Shown in pieces: positions 47,942 to 58,856 of a stretch of DNA of 64,000 nucleotides. The stretch covers positions 5,518,001-5,582,000 of the forward strand of contig JAYKYS010000009.1 of assembly GCA_036924285.1 (NCBI GenBank), in the 5' to 3' direction. The notes under the pieces are model-generated. The model ran no database searches. It was not told the origin of the DNA and saw only the letters and a list, made by a program, of their open reading frames with translations. The translations under genes were made by a program, and so were the position numbers. Every line of letters starts with the position of its first letter. The stretch's first letter is position 1. Source of the stretch: Asterella californica (Eukaryota; Streptophyta; Marchantiopsida; Marchantiales; Aytoniaceae).

Positions 47942-49281
47942 TGTCGTGATGTGAATCATTTCACATAGTAAATGATTCACTTTTCTGTCAGGCGTTAGTC
48001 TCTCTAAGTGAAGTTAAGATCTCAGAGAAGTCCATTTTTGGAAGATGTTATATATTTTGAGTCTTAGTAGATTGATTACCATGTTGATAGGGTTTAAGCT
48101 CATGGGTTGTATTTGCATGTCGCCCATGCACGCTTTCTAGCTGATTTAAGTTAATTTTCGGAGCTGCGTGTCGTTTTACGTAGTTTAAGTTTTACGCTGG
48201 CACTCTAGGGGGCTTGACGTGGTAGCCTATGAGTGTAGATAAGTTACCAGGTAGTTTAAGGCACAAAAGGACAGTCAAGTGGAGCTATGAACTCCACTTG
48301 ACTCCACTACCACTCCATTGGTCCATTTTTGTCTTTTGTAAAACTCTAAGTTTAGAAACAGAGCTCTAGAGTGGATTTCGAGCAATTGGTGAGGACACTG
48401 CGAAATCTGAGAGCACAGGGAGATAGAGCTCATCGAGCCAAGCACTGTCAGTGAAATTCTTGATAGATTTGGATCAATAAACAAGGAGTTATGCTCAATT
48501 GAAGTTTGGATTGTGCCAAAACTGCATCACTTTTGTTGATTTTGGGATTTTGAGTGCCAATTGCAGCAGAATTGAGGAAATCGCTTCAAACCTTTGTGGT
48601 TGCGTTCACTGTCAGCCGGGCTACGACTGTCAAAAAAGTTTCAAGTGATTTGAGTTACTGTGTAATTCAGGGCGACCGTTGAAGTAGAGGCGGTCCGAAA
48701 AGCTCTCAATCTGGAACAGCAACTTCAGAGAGCGAGATCTGGAGTTCTGTGTGGAATCAGGAGGCCCAACTTCACAGGAGTGTTCAGCAAGCTGTGTACT
48801 GCAAATCTTGTAAGAATTTCCCAAAGTGATTGAGCCAATTCTTTGTTCTAGGTCGAAATAGCTGTCTGGGTACCAGAAATCACCGTAATTTCTCTACTCA
48901 GAAAGTTTCTACTCATATCTTAGTGCTCTGAATTGATCTGAAGCTGAAACTTCGTATGTGTATCCAGTAGGACCTCATTGACATGTAGGAGGAGTTCTGT
49001 AGTCTGCACCTTCATATATTTCTCAATCCTGAGTTTCAAAGTTCGCCATCTGATCTTATCATTGCTAGTTAAGTCTGAACTTTGCTTCCTGAACATATCA
49101 GAAGAACCAAGAGACTTATATGAGTGTTTTTCAGTATCACCTTGAGACCTGAAGCCTATCCTTTGAGGAAACCAGCCACAGCCTGAAGCCCTACGCTTCC
49201 TTTAGTAGATTGAACATAGCCTTCAAGCTCATATCACAATCAGAAGGTTCGCCCTTCCCGAGGAAAACTCTCAACTCTACA
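47942..49281 (+). repeat. Solo LTR of the 49309-57803 element family
   Basis: 1340 bp starting TGTCGTGATGTGAATCATTT and ending CTCTACA, parallel to the LTRs at 49309 and 56483. It is flanked by perfect 4-bp duplications ACGC (47938-47941 and 49282-49285), so it is an independent insertion reduced by LTR-LTR recombination. Arms GTGAATCATTT (47951-47961) and AAATGATTCAC (47970-47980) form a hairpin near the start. Confidence 0.9.
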
Positions 49282-49308
49282 ACGCTGAAGAATGCAGTAG
49301 GTGCGCAT

Positions 49309-50628
49309 TGTCGTGATGTGAATCATTTCACATAGTAAATGATTCACTTCTCTGTCAAGCGTTAGTCTCTCTGAGTGAAGTTAAGACCTTAGAGTAGTTC
49401 ATTTTTGGAAAATGTTATATATTTTGAGTCTTAGTAGGTTGATTACCATGTTGATAGGGTTTAAGCTCATGGGTTGTATTTGCGTGTCGCCCATGCACGC
49501 TTTCTAGCTGATTTAAGTTATTTTTTGAGGCTGCGTGTCGTTTTAGGTAGTTTAAGTTTTACGTTGGCACTCTAGGGGGCTTGACGTGGTAGCCTATGAG
49601 TGTAGATAAGTTACCAGGTAGTTTAAGGCACAAAAGGACAGTCAAGTGGAGCTATGAACTCCCATGGTCCATTTTTGTCTTTTGTAAAACTCTAAGTTTA
49701 GAAACAGAGCTCTAGAGTGAATTTCGAGCAATTGGTGAGGACACTGCGAAATCTGAGAGCACAAGGAGATAGAGCTCGTCGTGCCAAGCATTGTCAGCGA
49801 AAAGTTTGATCGATTTGGAGCAATAAAGAAGGAGTTATGGCTGATTGAAGTTCGATTTGTGTCAGAATTGCAGCACTTCTGTTGAATTTGGGGTTTTGAG
49901 TGTCATTTGCAGCAGAATTGAGGAAATCGCTTCAGACCTTCGTGGTTGCGTTCATTGTCAGCCGGGCTACGACTATCAAAAAAGTTTCAAGTGATTTGAG
50001 TTACTGAATAATTCAGGGCGGCCGCTGAAGCAGAGGGGATCTGTAAAGCTCGCAATCTAGAGCAGCAACTTCAGAGAACGAAATCTGGAGTTCTGTGTAC
50101 AATCAGGAGGTCCAACTTCACAGGAGTGTTCAGCAAGCTGTGTACTGCAAATCCTGTAAAAAACTTCGAAATTGATCAAGCCAATCTCCTGTTATAGGTC
50201 GAAATAGCTGGCTGGGTACCAGAAATTGTCATAATTTCTCTGTTCAGAAAGTTTCTACTCATATCTTGGTGCTCTGAATTGATCTCAAGCTGAAACTCCG
50301 TATGTGTATCCAGTAGGACCTCATTGACATGTAGGAGAAGTTCTGAAGTCTAAACCTTCACATATTTCTCAATCATGAGTGTCAAAGTTCGCCATCAGAT
50401 CTTATCGTTGCTAGTTAAGCCTGAACTTTGCTTCCTGAACATATCAGAAGAGCCAAGAGAGTTATATGAGCGTTTTTCAGTATCACCTTGTAACCTGAAG
50501 CCTATCCCTTGAGCAAACCAGTCACAGCCAGGAGTCTAGTGCTTCCCTAAGTAGACTGAACACAGCCTTCAAGCTCATATCACAGCCAGAAGGTTCTGTC
50601 CTTCCCGAGGAAAACTCTCAACCCTACA
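49309..50628 (+). repeat. 5' LTR of the full-length element
   Basis: 1320 bp, TG..CA ends, with the same start hairpin as the solo LTR. Confidence 0.93.
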
Positions 50629-50697
50629 TCTGGTGCTTCCACTGAGAGCTCTTGGGGTGATTGATTGAGGAGGTTGAGTTTACTACAAGGAGAGAAG

Positions 50698-52149
50698 ATG
50701 GATCGCAAGAGCGCTACTGTTGCTACTTCTGCGGCTGCTGCATCTACGTGTACTGCAGCATCTTCTGTAGCATCTGTGACTGCAGCGACCTCTGTACCTG
50801 GTTTGGATACGGCTGAGATTCTGAAGACGCTTGCGGCCTTTGTCCAACAGCATCCGATCGTTGGAGGGGGTGAGTTAAAATCCACCAAGGCTTTACAAAC
50901 GATAGTGAATAGGTGTGGAAGGTTTGAAGGAAGAGATATTTCTAGATATCTGTGTGAGTATAGAGGAGAGATGGAGTTGGTTAGGGTTATTGATGTTGAG
51001 ATGATAGCAAGTTTTGAGTTAGCTGTCATTCCTGAGTTGCGAGACCAAGTTAGGGATGTACAGAGAAGAAATCTTGGAATCTGGATGAGTTTTGAGCGAT
51101 CTCTTCGAGAGGAGTTTCTTGAGGAGGATTCAGAGAGAGTTACAAGAAGGACATTTCTAGACTGGGTTGAGCAACAACCTGGTCGTATGATGAGCCTGAG
51201 TGAGTTGCTGAGAGAGTTTGATCGGAGATACCGGCAACTTTCAACTCTAGAGCGAATAACCCTAGATGCTAAGAGAACATAGCTTTTCTTGCAAGCTACC
51301 GATGATGCTACGACAGATCGGTTATGTTTTATGTTGGCTGATCGATCTGCTGAGGGAGGTGTTACTATGGATTGGGGGAGAGTTGAGGATGCTGTGGCTG
51401 TACTGACAAGACAGAGGAGGGGAAGAGTGGTTGTGGGAGGACGTCCGCTTGCAAAAGTGGTCACTCCACCTTATGCTGCTTCTCAAGTACAGCAACCTTT
51501 GGCCCCTGCTCCCAGACCTGTTGTCCCAGCTGCAGTTCCTTTGATGCCAGTTGTGCCAGCTCTGGCACAAAAGACACCTGTTCAGAGACCTGCGGAGAAC
51601 CATGGTCAACATAACCAGATTGAAGACATAATTCGGCAGATGCGAGAGATGAAGGTAGAGTTAGCTGGATTGCAGAGAGAGCAACCACCGACACCTGCTG
51701 TTGCACGTCCAGGAGGAGCTCCGGTTCGTAGGTGTATTTGGTGTGACAGTCCTGATCATTTCCGAGGAGACTGTCAAGAGCTCACAGCTGCTTTGCGAGA
51801 TGGTGTGGTTCGCTATCAGAACGGTAGGCTGCACCTTTCTTCTACTGGAGAGCCGTTGAGCACGCAGTTTGGACGAGGAGGCATGATGAGTCTACCTCAG
51901 ATTGCTACGGCTGCAACAGCAACTGCGTTAATGACACCGCTGGTAAATTCTGATGTATATGCTGGACATATTGAGATCTCTTCTAGTCCTACATTGCTAG
52001 ATAGGACTGCTGAGAAGAGTGTGGCTCCAGTTCCTTCTGAGATACTGAAGAGAGGAGCCGAGTCTATTCGTAAGGTCACAGGATGGGGAGATCCTGTAGA
52101 TGCTGCTTCTATCAGAGCATTCTTGGATGTAGATAGACACGTTCACTGA
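50698..52149 (+). pseudogene. Gag of the full-length element
   Basis: The start is taken at 50698 (MDRKSATV), after the primer region; an in-frame Met at 50665 is possible. The first 50 residues are Ala/Ser/Thr-rich. The capsid-like region has FEGRDISRYLCEYRGEMEL and EDSERVTRRTFLDWVEQ. The zinc knuckle C-IW-C-DSPD-H-FRGD-C (about 51731-51776) is intact in CX2CX4HX4C form. A TAG at 51280-51282 interrupts the frame where the related Gag at 43421-43990 has Glu, and TGA at 52147-52149 ends it. The reading frame then continues in phase toward the protease. Confidence 0.85.
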
Positions 52150-53157
52150 CAGGATGTTTCTGTGGAGGAAAAGAGGCGACAAGAGGCCTCTGAACTTGAT
52201 ACTGGAGTTCCTGAGGAGATTGGGAATAGACGGAGAGTCACAAGGAGACTAGCGGCTCTTCCTGAGGACATCCCGTCTACTTTTGCAGCTCCTCCACCTG
52301 CACCAGGTCCTATGGAGGACGTGTAGAGATCCTAGCAGGAGCCAACGACTGTTGGTAGGCGGTTTATTGCTCAAGAGAAAGGGAAGGGACCGGCTTATAA
52401 GTTGGCAGTTGATATTGAAACTTCTACTGATCTGAAGAGCATCTTGGAGCAGAGGATACTGGATGTGCGAATCGAGTTTTCTCTCCGAGAAGTTCTTGGT
52501 ATTGCAAAGAGGGAGTTTCACGAACTGATCATCGACATCATCAAGCGCAAGAGACAGGTGATGTCCGAGCAGGTAGAAAGCCAAATGATAGATGTGGTAG
52601 GAGCTTTTGTGAATGATGCAGAGTTTGGAAAGGTGCATTTTCAGGAAGATGATGATCAAGGCTACCAGCAAGAAGCGTTGGTTGCTGGTACCAACACTAT
52701 TGAGTTCGATGATGAGGAAGCTGGCGAGGAGAGTCCAGCTACTGATAGTGATTTCAAAAGGAGACATTGGGCTCGTGCTACAACTGCTACACGAGTTCGT
52801 CTTGGAAGTTTGGCTGAACCTGTTGCTGCTTTAGTTGATCACGGATCTGAGATCAACATCATGTCACGGGAGGTGTATGAGAGAAGTCAGTGGCCTATCG
52901 AGCTGAACCATGGTTGGGTGCTACGAGCTGCAAACAACCAGAAGGGTGAGTTATACAGCGCTTGTCCTAACGTGAAGGTGAAGATAGGTGATGTGGATAT
53001 GGATCAACATTTCTTCGTGCAGTCTTCTGCTTCATATCTTGTTATTCTTGGTCAGCCTTATATCACTGCAGTTCGAATGGAGACCAAGGTGATGGTGATG
53101 GATCTCATTATGCTAGGATCCGTAGTCCAGATGATAGACGTTCTGTGCAATTTCTGA
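52150..53157 (+). pseudogene. Linker and aspartic protease of the full-length element
   Basis: In the Gag frame, with TAGs at 52324-52326 and 52333-52335. The protease core at about 52820-53060 reads AALVDHGSEINIMS, followed by YLVILGQPYI, the second conserved loop. The active site is Asp-His-Gly instead of Asp-Ser/Thr-Gly; I recall DHG being usual in this gypsy group, so it may be a family trait and not damage. A frameshift at about 53105 moves the frame, since the expected continuation YARIRSP is read in another phase. Confidence 0.75.
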
Positions 53158-54936
53158 CCGTTTGTACGAACCACGAACGAAACCGACAGACCTTGAGGGA
53201 TTCTCCTATCTGTAGGAGTAAGGATTTTCAAAAACCACTCTCATAGGACGGGATAGCGAGAGTGATGGATCTACTGCTACTATGATCCCGCTTGAGCAGC
53301 CTGAGGGATCACATGAGGCTGATGGAGAGGTTGCTCAAGATTCAGAAAGTAGTTGCACTGTACATAGTTGGAAATCTGGTTTGATGGCTTTCAGTTCTGA
53401 TGATTGGAGTGAGTTCACGCGGATAGAGGAATTGATTGAGAAGAGTAGAAGGCAGATGGAGAGGTGTGCAACAAATCTGCGTTGTACAAAAGTTATGAAG
53501 GAAGATGAGATGATTTCTGGTGTTTATGAGGAGTTTGTAGATGTACAGTCTTTTGTTCGTTGGTTGGATGATGTAGATAGGTTGATGGAACAGATGGAAG
53601 GTAGGGTGGTGATCCCCATCCATTCTCGTGAAGTCTATGAGGAGATTATCTCGTACTTGCGATATCATCCTCATCCTACTTGCGATATCGTCCTCATCTG
53701 AGACTGAAGAATGGATGGAAGGATGCAGTCTGTTGGTGTGACTTTCATCAGGAAGCGGAAGTACACGCCAAGTATAAAGCTGTAGCGTGGAAGGTGAGAC
53801 CTGTGGCGACCCAATTACCTGTTGATTCTCAGCAGCAGATGGAGTTAACGGCTGCTGAGCCTGTGCTTAGAAATCCTACACAGGTAGGACACAAATTTAC
53901 TCAAGAGACACTCGAGCAGCTCCAGATAGGAGGGGGTGGCTTCTTGACTGAAGAGGAGAAACGAGCTTTTGAACAGATGATAGTTAGTCATGGTAAGGCA
54001 TTTTCTTTCTCGGCTGAGGAGATAGGTTGTATGGATCTTAGTGTGATATCTCCGATAGTTATCTTCACTGTTCCTCACGTACCTTGGGACTTGAAGCCGA
54101 TTCCAGTCCCTCGTGCCTTGCTACCGAAGGTGATTGAGTTAACAAAGGAGAGGATGCAAATGGGTATTCTTGAACTATCTATGGCTCCGTACTCTAGCCG
54201 ATGGTTCACAGTACCTAAGAAGACAAGAGCTCTGCGCTTCATCCAAGACTTGCAGCCTGTCAACAACATCACGATTCGAAACGTTGCAACACGACCTGTG
54301 GTTGATGAAGTAGTTGAGGCGTTTGCTGGAAGGTCAATCTATTCTATTGGAGATCTGTTTTCAGGTTATGATCAGTTTCAGCTTGCTTTGGAGAGTAGAG
54401 ACTTGACTATCATGCGTACACCTTTGGGATTGATGCGGATGTGTACTCTTCCTCAGTGTGTGACAAACTCAGTAGTCCATATGCAGAATGCGATGCATAA
54501 GATATTACGAGAGTTTGTACCTGAGGTCACTATCCCGTTTCTAGATGATATTTCCATGAAAGGCTGTCCGATGGAAGACAAAGATGAAGCTGTGACTTCT
54601 GATGGATGCAGAAAGTTCGTTGCAGACCACATTCACGACGTGGAGAAGATTTTGATGCGTTTGGAGGAGGTACACCTCACTCTATCAGGTACCAAATCTC
54701 GTTTTGGTATGTCAGAGATTGTGGTGGTGGGTCATTTGTGTGATACTTTTGGGAGACGTCCGAACCCGGAGAAGATAGATGCTATAGCAAGGATAGCTGA
54801 CTGCACCAACATCACTGAGGTTCGACGGTTCTTGAGAGCTTGTGTGTTCTTTCGTGTGAGTATTCTTCATTATGCACACATTGCTGAGCCTCTGTATGCA
54901 CTTCTGAGAAAGAAAAAGAGGTTTACTTGGCGGTAA
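53158..54936 (+). pseudogene. RT of the full-length element
   Basis: 53282-53701 and 53680-54936 carry the pre-RT region and RT. Motifs: FIQDLQPVNN, IGDLFSGYDQFQLAL (catalytic Asp in GDLFSGYD), TPLGLMRM and TIPFLDDISMKG (catalytic FLDD in place of YxDD), then VVGHLCDTFGRRPNPEK and RRFLRACVFFRV. A 23-bp tandem duplication (53654-53676 and 53677-53699) shifts the frame just before the RT. TAA at 54934-54936 cuts it before RNase H. Confidence 0.85.
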
Positions 54937-56436
54937 GAACATCATGAGACGATGGAGCAGCTGAAGGAGATTCTGAAGTCTCCACCTATACTAAGGAGGC
55001 TTAGCTACGAGAGCGGGAGACTTGTGGTACTGACTGTTGATACGAGTCCAAAGACAATTGGATGGGCAGTTGGCCAAGAAGATGCAGAAGGTGTGCGATT
55101 TGTTACAAGGTTTGGAGCTTGAATCTTAAAGATAGATAACGTAACTATCCTCAGGTGAAGCGTGAGTTGTGGGGAGCTGTTACTTTTTGCTTGCTGGAAT
55201 GCTTGCTAGAGTGGTGGATGATCAACCGACGAAGCTGAATCTGCTGAAAGAGTTTCATGACACCTTGTGGGCTGGACATCGTGGAGTATGGGCTACTTAC
55301 ACGAAGATGAAGGAGCGTTACTGGTGGAAGGGTTTGTATCAAGACGTGGTGGACTTTGTTGGGTCGTGTCTGCACTGCCAGTTCTACTCTAAAGTCCGTT
55401 ACAGAGATGGGCTTGTACATACTTATCCACCTACTATTCATTTTTAGTGGGTTCTTGATCTTGTGATGATGCCACCGGGGTTATGGAGGATGCGTTACTT
55501 GGTGTTGGCTCGAGAGGATCTCTCCAACTATGTGGAGGGCCGAGCACTACGGACGAAGACTACAGAGAATATCTGCAGGTTCGTGCTTGAAGATATCATC
55601 TGTCGCTATAGATCCGTTGAGAGATTACGTGCAGATAGAGACGAGTTGAGAGACGCTAAAGTGAAGGAGTTTTTTGCTCGTTATGGAGTAAAGCTTCGAC
55701 TTACTACTGCTATGAATCCAGAGGACATTGATAAGAGTGAACGAGGACACCCTTCTATTGTTCACGCTTTAGTGAAAGCATGTGATGGTAGGCCTAGAGA
55801 ATGGCCGAGACTACTTCCGTTTGCTTTGTGGGCTGATAGCACTACACATTGTACTACGACTGGCTATATGCTAGTTGAGCTTATGTTGGATCAGAAACTG
55901 ATCATGCCTGCTGAAGAGTACTTTCCTACGTGGGTTACGCTACCGTGGGAAGATGATATAGATCGTGCTTCACTCCTAATTTACGTATAAGGCAGTTGGA
56001 GCGAAGGGAGGAGGATCTTGCTGATGCGCAAGAGAGGCTGAAGGTGGCTCGAGTCAAAAACAAGGAACGTTTTGACAAGACTCACCAACTACGACCGAAG
56101 CCAATACATGTTGGTGATTGGGTTCTGGTATATGATAGCACGTTGGAGAATCACCATTCTACACTCTATAAGTTCTCTCGAAGATGGTCCGGGCCTTATG
56201 TTGTGCTAGATGTGTATGAGAATACCACTTATAGTTTGCGTGAGTTGGATGGTACTCCTTTGAAGCTATCTGTGGCTGGCAAACGTGTGAAACTGTTCAA
56301 GAGACGTGGAGGGTCAATTGAGTTATTCAACTTTCTGGAGTCAGAGCAGAGGACAACAAGAGACGAAGATGTCCCAGTGTCTGAAGAGACTAAGGCGGAG
56401 GAGAGCGAGGATGAAGAAGAACAAGCAGAAGACTGA
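54937..56436 (+). pseudogene. RNase H remnant and integrase of the full-length element
   Basis: 54937-55130 gives TMEQLKEILKSPPILRRLSY and the RNase H start LTVDTSPKTIGWAVGQED; most of RNase H is then deleted. The integrase begins at about 55230: HDTLWAGHRG and GSCLHCQFY form the HHCC motif. The core has LDLVMMPPGLW, RLRADRDELRD and KSERGHPSIV, with two Asp and Glu kept. 55996-56436 is the C-terminal part, with GDWVLVYDS and RRWSGPYVVLDVYENTTYSL (GPY motif), and an acidic tail. A stop lies at about 55445 and a frameshift at about 55985. Confidence 0.82.
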
Positions 56437-56482
56437 ACAGGTTGGCACATGCCGGAGGATGTGCAGGTTGGGAGGGGGTGGA

Positions 56483-57803
56483 TGTCGTGATGTGAATCAT
56501 TTCACATAGTAAATGATTCACTTCTCTGTCAAGCGTTAGTCTCTCTGAGTGAAGTTAAGACCTCAGAGTAGTTCATTTTTGGAAAATGTTGTATATTTTG
56601 AGTCTTAGTAGGTTGATTACCATGTTGATAGGGTTTAAACTCATGAGTTGTATTTGCGTGTCGTCCATGCACGCTTTCTAGCTGATTTAAGTTATTTTTC
56701 GATGCTGCGTGTCGTTTTAGGTAGTTTAAGTTTTACGCTGGCACTCTAGGGGGCTTGACGTGGTAGCCTATGAGTGTAGATAAGTTACCAGGTAGTTTAA
56801 GGCACAAAAGGACAGTCAAGTGGAGCTATGAACTCCCATTGGTCCATTTTTGTCTTTTGTAAAACTCTAAGTTTAGAAACAGAGCTCTAGAGTGGATTTC
56901 GAGCAATTGGTGAGGACACTGCGAAATCTGAGAGCACAAGGAGATAGAGCTCGTCGTGCCAAGCACTGTCAGCGAAAAGTTTGATCGATTTGGAGCAATA
57001 AAGAAGGAGTTATGGCTGATTGAAGTTCGATTTGTGTCAGAATTGCAGCACTTCTGTTGAATTTGGGGTTTTGAGTGTCATTTGCAGCAGAATTGAGGAA
57101 ATCGCTTCAGACCTTCGTGGTTGCGTTCATTGTCAGCCGGGCTACGACTGTCAAAAAAGTTTCAAGTGATTTGAGTTACTGAGTAATTCAGGGCGGCCGC
57201 TGAAGCAGAGGGGAGCTGTAAAGCTCGCAATCTAGAGCAGCAACTTCAGAGAACGAAATCTGGAGTTTTGTGTACAATCAGGAGGTCCAACTTCACAGGA
57301 GTGTTCAGCAAGCTGTGTACTGCAAATCCTGTAAAAAACTTCGAAATTGATCAAGCCAATCTCCTGTTATAGGTCAAAATAGCTGGCTGGGTACCAGAAA
57401 TTGTCATAATTTCTCTGTTCAGAAAGTTTCTACTCATATCTTGGTGCTCTGAATTGATCTCAAGCTGAAACTCCGTATGTGTATCCAGTAGGACCTCATT
57501 GACATGTAGGAGAAGTTTTGAAGTCTAAACCTTCACATATTTCTCAATCCTGAGTGTCAAAGTTCGCCATCAGATCTTATCGTTGCTAGTTAAGCCTGAA
57601 CTTTGCTTCCTGAACATATCAGAAGAGCCAAGAGACTTATATGAGCGTTTTTCAGTATCACCTTGTAACTTGAAGCCTATCCCTTGAGCAAACCAGCCAC
57701 AGCCAGGAGTCTAGTGCTTCCCCAAGTAGACTGAACACAGCCTTCAAGCTCATATCACAGCCAGAAGGTTCTGCCCTTCCCGAGGAAAACTCTCAATCCT
57801 ACA
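56483..57803 (+). repeat. 3' LTR of the full-length element
   Basis: 1321 bp, directly after the polypurine tract, ending CTACA before GCGCTGGG of the host element. Confidence 0.93.
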
Positions 57804-57887
57804 GCGCTGGGAAGACAATTCCAACGCACCAAAAATCGTTCGATTTGATGAAGGATCAAAGAAGTTACAAGACAAAGAAGGTCGCAT

Positions 57888-58856
57888 GTGGTCCAAAATC
57901 CGACGTAAACTCGCTTGCGAGTGTCAATTTGGCAGATTTTGACCTTTTGGAGTGCAATTTTGATCTCTGAGTTGCTGTTTTGGGTGTGTCTTCTTCATAC
58001 GCGCACTTCTTGTGATGTTTGGTTCGAGTTTCTTCTCGTACCCAAGCGGAACGGAGTGGAGAGTGAGCGGGAGTGTCGAGGTGTTGAGTGCGTGTTAGGA
58101 GGCGCTTTAGAGACTTCGAGGAGCAGAGGTGCGTGAGTGCGGAGGCGTGAGAGCGGAGTGCGAGAGTGCGGAGATGGAGCGGAGCCCGAGCCCGAGTCCA
58201 CGCTCGTCGTAAAGTCAACTTGCTGGAGTGCGTGAGAGAGGTATGCAAGTTTCAGTTGTGTGAGAAGTGTAAAACCAGCTGGTCACCCATCCCACCACTA
58301 TTCTTGGACTTGGACAATTGACTCTGTAGTCTTAGCTTTGGCTTTATCACTAGATCAATAGCTTAAATTGACCACAAAAATCAAATTGATCACAAAAATC
58401 CGTCACAAGAAATTCCAGCAGCGCTTCCGCACTACCTCACCACCAAATCGACCAAGAACAAGTTCAAACGACAGTAATCCACACAGCTGTCGATCACCCA
58501 ACAAAAAAGAACCACTCCGCGCACGCGCACACGCGCACACTCGCAAATCGAAGATATCAACGATCTGCCCACTCCATCATGCCAACGGGCACTAAACAAT
58601 CACTAAAGTCGAGCCAAATCCACTCTGTGTTTGCAGAGACTCCAGATTGCACTAACAAAGACTATCCACCTTAGCTAGGAGCTTGAAGACTCAACTTGAA
58701 GAACTAAGGTCTCCAAGCCCTATCTGTGAGGTATACCCCTAGTGGGCTCTCCCACCAACTCGCCCTAACGGCACTAACGGTCTTACCGGGATTCGTCACT
58801 TCGCACTCGGCCAACCAAGCCGAGGTGCCCAAACTGACGTGACAGAATTGTATCTC
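57888..58856 (-). other. Candidate 5' leader / LTR of the methyltransferase-gypsy element
   Basis: It lies directly upstream (minus strand) of the host element's ATG. 58030-58210 is a GC-rich, GAGTGCG-type low-complexity tract. At the far end the minus strand reads TGTCACGTCAGTTTGGGCAC from 58856, a TG-type start that could be an LTR edge. No matching 3' copy was found near 36.6-37.1 kb, so this is only a candidate. Confidence 0.3.

Larger units (their letters stand above)
49309..57803 (+). mobile_element. Full-length Ty3/gypsy-type LTR retrotransposon (inactivated)
   Basis: 8495 bp with LTRs 49309-50628 and 56483-57803. The primer-site region right after the 5' LTR reads TCTGGTGCTTCCACTGAGAG, and the polypurine tract GGGAGGGGGTGGA (56470-56482) ends at the 3' LTR. 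Order is Gag, protease, RT, RNase H, integrase. By eye the LTRs differ at 20-odd positions, mostly transitions, so insertion is fairly recent. The right flank is GCGC and the left is GCGC plus AT (49303-49308), which suggests a 4-bp duplication with two extra bases. Multiple stops, frameshifts and a deletion make the copy non-autonomous. Confidence 0.92.
37176..57887 (-). mobile_element. Ty3/gypsy element with cytosine-methyltransferase and PHD domains (host of the nest)
   Basis: With the three inserted elements removed, the minus strand reads: ATG at 57885-57887, a short N-terminal region, a C5-methyltransferase-like domain, a linker, RT, RNase H, integrase and a C-terminal PHD finger. Pieces are 57804-57887, 49286-49308, 46705-47941 and 37176-39884. 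Frames rejoin across each insertion: at the RT break, GDYR on one side and LINRQTKS on the other; near the methyltransferase start, three pieces read through without a stop. No Gag or protease domain was recognised. Lesions include a TAG, a 1-nt deletion and loss of the methyltransferase C-terminal half. Retrotransposon-borne cytosine methyltransferases have been reported in some algae, as I recall; this looks like a member. Confidence 0.75.

Noticed and set aside
50580..51464. 294-residue minus-strand ORF opposite Gag
   Set aside because: Antisense shadow of the Ala/Ser-rich Gag start; the + strand has zinc knuckle and Gag similarity.
47942..57803. Single element with three LTRs
   Set aside because: The first LTR has its own perfect ACGC duplication and is separated from the second by 27 bp of host sequence, so it is an independent solo LTR.
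57865..58248. 127-residue minus-strand ORF rich in Arg, Ser and His
   Set aside because: It covers a GC-rich low-complexity leader and is in a different frame from the host element's ATG at 57887.
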